A DNA stretch of 64,000 nt, from assembly GCA_052144935.1 (NCBI GenBank), contig JBKQPR010000065.1, positions 1-64,000 on the forward strand. The letters run 5' to 3'. The stretch comes from JOPF133 sp052144935. GTDB taxonomy: Bacteria > Acidobacteriota > Terriglobia > Bryobacterales > Bryobacteraceae. The notes under the pieces were generated by a model, which was not told the origin of the DNA, ran no database searches, and saw only the letters and a program-made list of their open reading frames with translations. Both the position numbers and the translations under genes were made by a program. Below, in pieces: positions 58,703 to 64,000 of the stretch; positions within the stretch are counted from its first letter, which is position 1; each line of letters opens with the position of its first letter.

Positions 58703-59563
58703 TTAGTTCTCGGTCGGAGCCTTCTCCATGTGGTCGATCACCAGCATGTCGACCTGGCCTTTCTTCTGCTCCAGTTTGAGACCGAGGGCCTGGACTGCCT
58801 GTATCAGCGTCGGAAGGGGTTCGGGCGGGTTGGCTGGTATCCCCGCGTCTGAGGAGGCCGCCGGCGCCGCCATCCCCGATCCTTCCGGCGCCCAGCTCAA
58901 AAGGGTATCGTGATTACCCTTCAGCCCAGTCGAGTCCGTGACGGGCCGGCTCAGTTGGCTCGACAGGAACCTGACGAAGCTCTCCATGGTCTCGCCGATT
59001 TGCCGCCTGCGCGCGCGCCCATCCATCATGTCCATCATGCTGACGTTGGGGCACTACAGGAAGCCCATCACTGCCGATGGTCCACTTCGGGGGCCTCGTT
59101 AGCGGCGTTTCCGGCCCGGCCGATTCCTTCAGCTTCGGACCGTTCTTCCCCACGGTCAGCTCATATACCTGCGACTCCTTTTTTTCGTGGTGAACCGTCA
59201 GCTTGAAACGTTCCGCAAGCAGATTTTGCTGCATCAACCGGAATTGCTCCTTGGTGGTTCCCGGCGGGATTTTCGCGGTGATGTCAAATCGGGTATCAAC
59301 CATCTAATCGGGAGCGGAAAGCTGGTATTGAGGGATGGCATACGCCATCGTCACCAGGTTGGATGAACTCATGTTCGTGCAGGTGAAGAGTCCCGGGTCG
59401 CCTCTTCCGGGCCCGCCGTCACAAACCACGCGTCTGCGAACGCCCGCGGCGGGCGGCGTCGACGGCTTTACCGATGCCACCTCAAATGACGGTTGCGCGT
59501 CTGCCGGCTGGCTGTAAGCCCCGCGGCAGGAGCCATCAATCCCAGAAGGGCGATGGACTTCAT
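58703..59563 (-). pseudogene. TIGR03435-type pseudogene
   Basis: Starts MKSIALLGLMAPAAG at 59563, then shifts frame to AYSQPADAQPSFEVASVKPS. A TAG stop at 59304-59306 replaces the Trp of the family's APDWM. FDITAKIPPGTTKEQF and KLTVHHEKKESQVYELTVG follow, another frameshift in a C-run near 59050, and the ending LGLKLEQKKGQVDMLVIDHM closes the gene. Three lesions mark it as dead. Confidence 0.8.
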
Positions 59564-59595
59564 CACGGCGATTGTACAGGAAGCGTCGGGGCGCG

Positions 59596-61023
59596 TCAGC
59601 CCACCCCCTTCCAGGGGCCCCGCGCCTCTTCCAGACGCACGGCCGCATCCAGCAGGCGCTCGTCTTCGTACGGCCGGCCCATCAGTTGCACTCCCAGGGG
59701 CAGGCCCTGGCTCGAGATCGTCATCGGGATGGTGACGGCGGGCAGGCCCAACACGTTGGCCACGACAGCCGGCATCATCGCCTGGAACAGACCGATCTGT
59801 TGGCCCGCGATCGGCCACTGGCGCTCGCGGTGGCGGAAGGCCGCGATGCCGGCCACCGGCATCAGCAGCGCGTCCAGCGGCTCCAGTTGGCGCACCAGCG
59901 CGGCACGCATACGGTCGCGCGCAGCCAGAGTGGTGAGCAGTTGTTCGGCCGTGGGCGGCGCGGGGTGCTCTCTGGGCCCCGTGCCCACCGCTTCCAGGAG
60001 GGTCCAGTGCAGCTCTTCCTCGCGGCCCTCCACCAGCTTGCGGAGAGCCACCAAGGGCCACTGGAAGAGCGTCGCCCAGAGATTGGGCGCCCGTTCCAGG
60101 CCGCGCGGCTCAAAGGCATCCACGCCCCAACCCAACGCCCGGCCCAGGGTCGCCGCGCGCTCCACGGCCTGGGCGATTTCCGGGTCCACCGGGACACCGT
60201 AGAATTGCGGCCACACGCCCAGGCGCGGCTCGCGCGTGGACTTCAAGATAGAGGCCGCCTGCGCCAGCGGGGCCGGCGTGGAAAAGGGATCCTCGGCGTC
60301 ATAGCCCGCCAGCGCGGAGAACAGCAGGCGCAGGTCTTCGGCCGTGCGCGCCATGGGACCGGCCACCGCTGTGAGGCCGCCGGGATAGCCCAGCGAGGGA
60401 TAGTGGCCGCGGGTGGAAATGCGGCCGGGCGTAGGCTTCAGGCCGGCGACGCCGCAGAAGTGCGCGGGCACGCGGATCGACCCGCCGCCATCGCTGGCTA
60501 CGCCGCCCGGCGAGCAGAAGGCCGCGATGGCGGCCGCTTCGCCCCCGCTCGATCCTCCCGGCGTGCGCTCCGGATCCCACGGGTTGTTGGTGCGGCCGGT
60601 GACCAGGTTATCGGTCTCGTAGCTGGCCAGCAACTCGGGCGTGTTGGTCTTGCCCAGCAGGATGGCGCCGGCGCTGCGCAGGCGCTCGACCGCCGCGGCA
60701 TCCTCCGCGGCCCGGTGCCCCACGCGCAGCCGGCTTCCCGATTGCGTGGGGTAGCCCCCCACGTCGAAGCTGTCCTTCACCGTGACCGGGACGCCGCCCA
60801 GAAGGCCCATGGGCTCGCCGCGAGAGAGGACCGCCTCGGCGGCGCGCGCCTGCGCCAGGGCCTCATCGCCGAAGATCATGCTGAAGGCGTTCAGCGCGGG
60901 GTTGCGCCGGTCGATTTCGCGCAGGTGCGCTTCCACCAATTCGACAGGCGAAACCTCACGGTCCCGCACCAGCTTGACCATCAGGCACAGGGACGCGCGC
61001 GCCAGCACGGCTCCAGTGTACAA
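59596..61023 (-). CDS. Amidase signature family enzyme
   Basis: 475 residues. Ser-cisSer-Lys triad visible: K83 (VPVTVKDSFD), the GGSSGG motif with S158/S159, and the nucleophile Ser in DGGGSIRVPA. ILLGKTNTPELL and GLKPTPGRIS are typical. Hydrolyses small amides; GatA is unlikely because gatB/gatC are absent and the C-terminus is amidase-like. TTG 61023 or GTG 61008 may be the start. A GPREHPAPP insert near residue 343 matches the dispersed GC motif. Confidence 0.85.
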   Translation of the reverse strand: MYTGAVLARASLCLMVKLVRDREVSPVELVEAHLREIDRRNPALNAFSMIFGDEALAQARAAEAVLSRGEPMGLLGGVPVTVKDSFDVGGYPTQSGSRLRVGHRAAEDAAAVERLRSAGAILLGKTNTPELLASYETDNLVTGRTNNPWDPERTPGGSSGGEAAAIAAFCSPGGVASDGGGSIRVPAHFCGVAGLKPTPGRISTRGHYPSLGYPGGLTAVAGPMARTAEDLRLLFSALAGYDAEDPFSTPAPLAQAASILKSTREPRLGVWPQFYGVPVDPEIAQAVERAATLGRALGWGVDAFEPRGLERAPNLWATLFQWPLVALRKLVEGREEELHWTLLEAVGTGPREHPAPPTAEQLLTTLAARDRMRAALVRQLEPLDALLMPVAGIAAFRHRERQWPIAGQQIGLFQAMMPAVVANVLGLPAVTIPMTISSQGLPLGVQLMGRPYEDERLLDAAVRLEEARGPWKGVG

Positions 61024-61086
61024 CCGCTTGCTGGGAGCGCGGGCGTCCCTGCCCCCCGGCCTGCGGTCGCGCTATCCTGGGGCCTT

Positions 61087-61569
61087 ATGGAACTCAAGCT
61101 CGTGCCGCTCGAAATCCCCGAGGGCGGGAACCTGATCCTCGGCCAGTCGCACTTCATCAAAACGGTGGAAGACATTTACGAAGCCATCGTAAACACCGTG
61201 CCGCAAATGAAATTCGGAGTGGCGTTCAACGAAGCCTCCGGACCCTGCCTGACGCGCGTGGATGGCAACGACGAGGAGTTGAAGGCCATGGCGGCGCGCA
61301 ACGCGACCGCGATAGGCGCCGGCCACACCTTCGTGGTGACCATGCGGGAAGGCTATCCGATCAACGTGCTGGGCCGCATTAAGGACGTCCCCGAGGTGTG
61401 CGGCATCTACTGCGCCACAGCCAACCCGGCGCAGGTGGTGGTGGCGGAGAGCGAGCAGGGCCGCGGGGTGCTGGGCGTCATCGACGGCGTTCCGCCCAAA
61501 GGCGTGGAGACGGCCGAGGATGCGGAAGGACGGCGCGTGTTCCTGCGGATGATCGGGTATAAGCGGTAG
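61087..61569 (+). CDS. Adenosine-specific kinase family protein (DUF355)
   Basis: 160 residues with the highly conserved family pattern: VPLEIPEGGNLILGQSHFIK, FGVAFNEASGPCLTRVDGND, NVLGRIKDVPEVCGIYCATA and NPAQVVVAESEQGRGVLGV. Archaeal members bind adenosine and adenine nucleotides. Divergent from the amidase with about 60 bp between starts. ATG 61087. Confidence 0.85.
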   Translation: MELKLVPLEIPEGGNLILGQSHFIKTVEDIYEAIVNTVPQMKFGVAFNEASGPCLTRVDGNDEELKAMAARNATAIGAGHTFVVTMREGYPINVLGRIKDVPEVCGIYCATANPAQVVVAESEQGRGVLGVIDGVPPKGVETAEDAEGRRVFLRMIGYKR

Positions 61570-61620
61570 GGGATCGGTGGGTGGGGCCTGCCGCGCCCGC
61601 CCTGCATGGTATAACCGGTC

Positions 61621-62823
61621 ATGCGGCAGATTCTGGCTCTCCTGGCTTTGGCTTCGCTCGCTGCGGCGGCCGATTCGAGGCCCAAGGTGCGCGCGGTTAC
61701 GGCCTTCATCAACATCGATGCGCAGCACTACGAGGCGCAGTACGAAGAGACCATGCGGTTTCTGGACGGCGCCCGCGAGGCCTACCGCGCGGCGGGTTTC
61801 GAGGTACAGGGCGTCCGCATTGTCACCCAGCCGTTCCCGCGCTACATCGGCGGGATGAAGCCGGAGGAGGCGTTGTCCTTCTTCCACAAGCTGGATGAAC
61901 TGGCCACGCGGCTGAAATTCTCACCCAATATCGGCGCCGCTATGTTGGCCGATGACGATTCCACGGCCACGCTGGACACGCTGGCGCACGCCCTGGCCAC
62001 CACGCGGCTGAACGCCAGCCTGGTGATCGCAGGCGAAGATGGCATCCACTGGCGGGCCCTCCGCGAAGCCGCCAAGCTGATCAAGAACGTCGCCGCGCTC
62101 AGCCCGCACGGGCGCGGCAACCTGAATTTCGCCGCCACCGCCATGGTGAAGGCATACGGGCCGTTTTATCCCGGCGCCTGGCACGTGGGCGGCGGCCGCA
62201 CCTTCGCGGTGGGCCTCGAGGGCGCCAGCGTAGTGGCCGAGGTGTTCGCCCAATACCACGAGCCGCGCGAGGCCGAGAAGCAGCTTACCGCGGCGCTGGC
62301 CCGCCAGCTTCGCGATGCCGAGGCGGTGGCCACCAAAGTGGCGGCCGCCAGTGGATGGAACTATGCCGGCATAGACCCCACGCCCGCGCCCCTGGGCGAG
62401 GACTCGATTGGCGGCGCCATCGAATCGCTGATCGGCGGCCCGTTTGGATCGAGCGGCACCATGACCGCAGCGCGCATCATTACCGCGGCTGTGCAGGCCG
62501 CGCCGGTCAAGCGTACCGGCTATTCCGGCCTGATGGTGCCGATCCTGGAGGATAATGTGCTAGCCCGCCGCTGGGCGGAGGGGACCTTCAATATCGATTC
62601 CCTGCTGGCCTATTCGGCGGTGTGCGCCGGCGGCCTGGACACCGTGCCGCTGCCCGGCGACATCAGCGAGGAGCGGCTGGCCCGCATCCTGGGCGACGTA
62701 GCCAGCCTGGCCTACAAATGGAACAAGCCCCTGGCGGCGCGGTTGCTGCCGGTGCCTGGCGGGAAGCCCGGCGACCGCACCGATTTCGGCGACGCGCGCA
62801 TGAGCGACACGGTGATCCGATAA
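61621..62823 (+). CDS. DUF711 family protein with signal peptide
   Basis: 400 residues. Signal peptide (ALLALASLAAAADS) then DUF711: VRAVTAFINIDAQHYEAQYE, FSPNIGAAMLADDDSTATLD, LNFAATAMVKAYGPFYPGAW, SIGGAIESLIGGPFGSSGTM and ILEDNVLARRWAEGTFNIDS. DUF711 proteins are related to glycyl-radical-like barrels but lack a known reaction; an exported one is unusual. 52 bp after the adenosine-kinase gene. Confidence 0.82.
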   Translation: MRQILALLALASLAAAADSRPKVRAVTAFINIDAQHYEAQYEETMRFLDGAREAYRAAGFEVQGVRIVTQPFPRYIGGMKPEEALSFFHKLDELATRLKFSPNIGAAMLADDDSTATLDTLAHALATTRLNASLVIAGEDGIHWRALREAAKLIKNVAALSPHGRGNLNFAATAMVKAYGPFYPGAWHVGGGRTFAVGLEGASVVAEVFAQYHEPREAEKQLTAALARQLRDAEAVATKVAAASGWNYAGIDPTPAPLGEDSIGGAIESLIGGPFGSSGTMTAARIITAAVQAAPVKRTGYSGLMVPILEDNVLARRWAEGTFNIDSLLAYSAVCAGGLDTVPLPGDISEERLARILGDVASLAYKWNKPLAARLLPVPGGKPGDRTDFGDARMSDTVIR

Positions 62824-62838
62824 CGGGGTCGGGCCCCA

Positions 62839-62941
62839 TTCACCACGGAGACACGGAGAACGCAGAGGAAGCGCGGAGAAGACAAGGAGAGAATTGCGTT
62901 TCTCCGCGCTTCCTCCGTGTACTCCGCGCCTCCGTGGTGAA
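62839..62941. repeat. Intergenic palindromic repeat (CGCGGAG-type), copy 2
   Basis: About 42-base arms (ttcaccacggagacacggag... and its near complement ending ctccgtggtgaa) around an 18-base centre. Same family as 4662-4759; arms end in the same gaagcgcggagaa. Confidence 0.88.
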
Positions 62942-62958
62942 TACAGGGCCGCCCCCCG

Positions 62959-63486
62959 CTAAATCATCAACCCCGTGATCGCAATCGCGCTGCCGGCCAC
63001 ACCGGCGATCAGCCCCATCACCGGGAACATCATCTTCTTGGAGATGAAATACAGCGAGCTGAGCACCAGGCCGATTTCGAGCAAGCCTTCGCCGACGTCA
63101 TAGCGCAAGCCGCGGTTCTCGTCGGAGTCGGCCAGATCGTCCTGCTTCTGCGCGTCGTCCTGAATCTGCTTGCCCTGCGCGTCGTACTTTGTCTTCTGCG
63201 TGGCGTAGTCGGCCAGCGCGGCATCGGCCGAAGCGCCCTTGGCGCCCAAGATCCCGATCAGGCTCTCGCCCAGCTCCAGGTTGTGGTATTTCACTCGCGT
63301 GGACTGGTAGTGCGACCACGCGTCGTTGGCGGTGGACTTGTGCATGATGGCGCTGGTGTGGGTGCGGTGGGAGGCGATGGTCACAATCGCCAGCACCACC
63401 GCCAGGACGGCAGCCAGCACGCCCACGCGCTGCCCTAGCGGATCGACGTGGTGCCCGGCTTCGGTGTGGATTTCCAATTCGGCCAT
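62959..63486 (-). CDS. DUF4337 membrane protein
   Basis: 175 residues. One N-terminal helix (VGVLAAVLAVVLAIVTIAS), a helical middle with WSHYQSTRVKYHNLELGESL, and two C-terminal helices (GLLEIGLVLSSLYFIS; VMGLIAGVAGSAIAITGLMI). This is the DUF4337 pattern; function unknown. Divergent from tadA by 25 bp. Confidence 0.8.
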   Translation of the reverse strand: MAELEIHTEAGHHVDPLGQRVGVLAAVLAVVLAIVTIASHRTHTSAIMHKSTANDAWSHYQSTRVKYHNLELGESLIGILGAKGASADAALADYATQKTKYDAQGKQIQDDAQKQDDLADSDENRGLRYDVGEGLLEIGLVLSSLYFISKKMMFPVMGLIAGVAGSAIAITGLMI

Positions 63487-63511
63487 GAGGGTATTCTCGT
63501 ATTATAAACGG

Positions 63512-63961
63512 GTGACCTCCGACGAACGCTTCATGCACGAAGCCCTGCGGCTGGCACGGCAGGGGGCGGCGCAGGGAGAAGTGCCCGCCGGGGCGGTGGT
63601 GGCGATCGGCGGCGAGATCGCCGGCCGCGGCTGGAATGCCCCCCTCGCGCGCACCGACCCCACCGCCCACGCCGAGATCCTGGCGCTGCGCGATGCCGCG
63701 CTCAAGCTGGGCAATTACCGCCTGGAACACGCCACTCTGTATTGCACCCTGGAACCCTGCGTGATGTGCGCGGGCGCGCTGGTGGCCGCGCGCGTGGAAC
63801 GGCTGGTTTTCGGCGCGCGCGACCTGCGCTTCGGCGCGGTGCGCAGCAAGTTTCAATTGGCCGATTCCGATCTTCTCAACCATCGCGCCGAGGTGGTGGA
63901 AGGCGTGCTGGGAGCCGAATGCGTGGAGTTGCTGAAGGAGTTCTTCGCGGCGCGGCGGTAA
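63512..63961 (+). CDS. tadA: tRNA-specific adenosine deaminase
   Basis: 149 residues. Zinc-dependent deaminase converting A34 to inosine in tRNA-Arg(ACG). H53-A-E55 is the ligand and catalytic Glu, P82-C83-VM-C86 the other ligands; GEVPAGAVVAIGGEIAGRGW opens the fold. Start GTG 63512, directly after an AT-rich TATTATAAA stretch (63500-63508) that could be the -10 of a nearly leaderless transcript; ATG 63533 is less likely. Confidence 0.93.
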   Translation: MTSDERFMHEALRLARQGAAQGEVPAGAVVAIGGEIAGRGWNAPLARTDPTAHAEILALRDAALKLGNYRLEHATLYCTLEPCVMCAGALVAARVERLVFGARDLRFGAVRSKFQLADSDLLNHRAEVVEGVLGAECVELLKEFFAARR

Positions 63962-64000
63962 GAAAACGATGCGCCGATAAACAGCCCCAACCCTTCGCGC

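Noticed and set aside
59596..61023. GatA subunit of the amidotransferase
   Set aside because: Amidase signature is general; no gatB or gatC nearby and the C-terminal part fits a stand-alone amidase better.
1..64000. tRNA or rRNA genes
   Set aside because: No cloverleaf or rRNA-conserved segment was noticed on reading; a covariance-model scan would be needed to exclude them.

Overview
The window looks like chromosomal DNA from a soil acidobacterium of the Solibacter/Bryobacter type. It is GC-rich throughout and carries families that are almost private to that group: three TIGR03435-type proteins (one a pseudogene), three large ADOP-type (acidobacterial duplicated orphan permease) ABC permeases, acidobacterial PadR regulators, and a 1,320-residue TonB-dependent receptor with an N-terminal carboxypeptidase-like domain. 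No tRNA, rRNA, CRISPR array or intact transposase gene was recognised.

Layout. 1-9.9 kb: the 3' end of a radical SAM gene resembling tetraether-lipid synthases, a degenerate receiver, PilZ, an M48 protease with a minisatellite, a TPR membrane protein, DUF3303, GT4, TIGR03435, DUF2061 and argS. 9.9-14.9 kb: a polyprenol-dependent glycosylation region (GT-C membrane enzyme, GT2, methyltransferase, with gene remnants). 14.9-19.4 kb: a damaged PIN gene, hypotheticals, an HpnB-like glycosyltransferase, then a YGGPP-repeat membrane protein followed 4 bp later by a radical SAM/SPASM maturase (one apparent frameshift). 19.6-23.6 kb: the TonB-dependent receptor. 23.9-31.7 kb: a RelE/Phd toxin-antitoxin pair, DUF2103, pcm, isocitrate dehydrogenase, a receiver protein, TIGR03435, LssY_C and a TIM-barrel gene. 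31.9-37.8 kb: ADOP permease, M50 protease-TPR protein, a low-complexity block and a small membrane protein. 37.8-38.7 kb: a decayed NTase/HEPN pair next to a sulfatase fragment.

38.7-43.7 kb is the most interesting stretch: five abutting or overlapping genes (DUF3047, SDR reductase, PAP2-family membrane enzyme, GNAT-type acyltransferase, alpha-oxoamine synthase). The last four match a bacterial ceramide pathway: serine palmitoyltransferase, bacterial ceramide synthase and ceramide reductase, plus a candidate head-group enzyme. 44-52.5 kb: a DUF202-DUF302 fusion, a GH2 glycosidase, and a PadR gene with an inverted-repeat operator leading into two tandem ADOP permeases. 52.5-64 kb: DoxX, a frameshifted SRPBCC gene, a PadR-controlled membrane-thioredoxin fusion, a PQQ dehydrogenase preceded by an unusual inverted repeat, VOC, two pseudogenes, DUF2007, amidase, adenosine-specific kinase, DUF711, DUF4337 and tadA.

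Several genes carry single-base frameshifts within otherwise conserved families. These may be real decay or sequencing/assembly errors; the sequence alone cannot decide.
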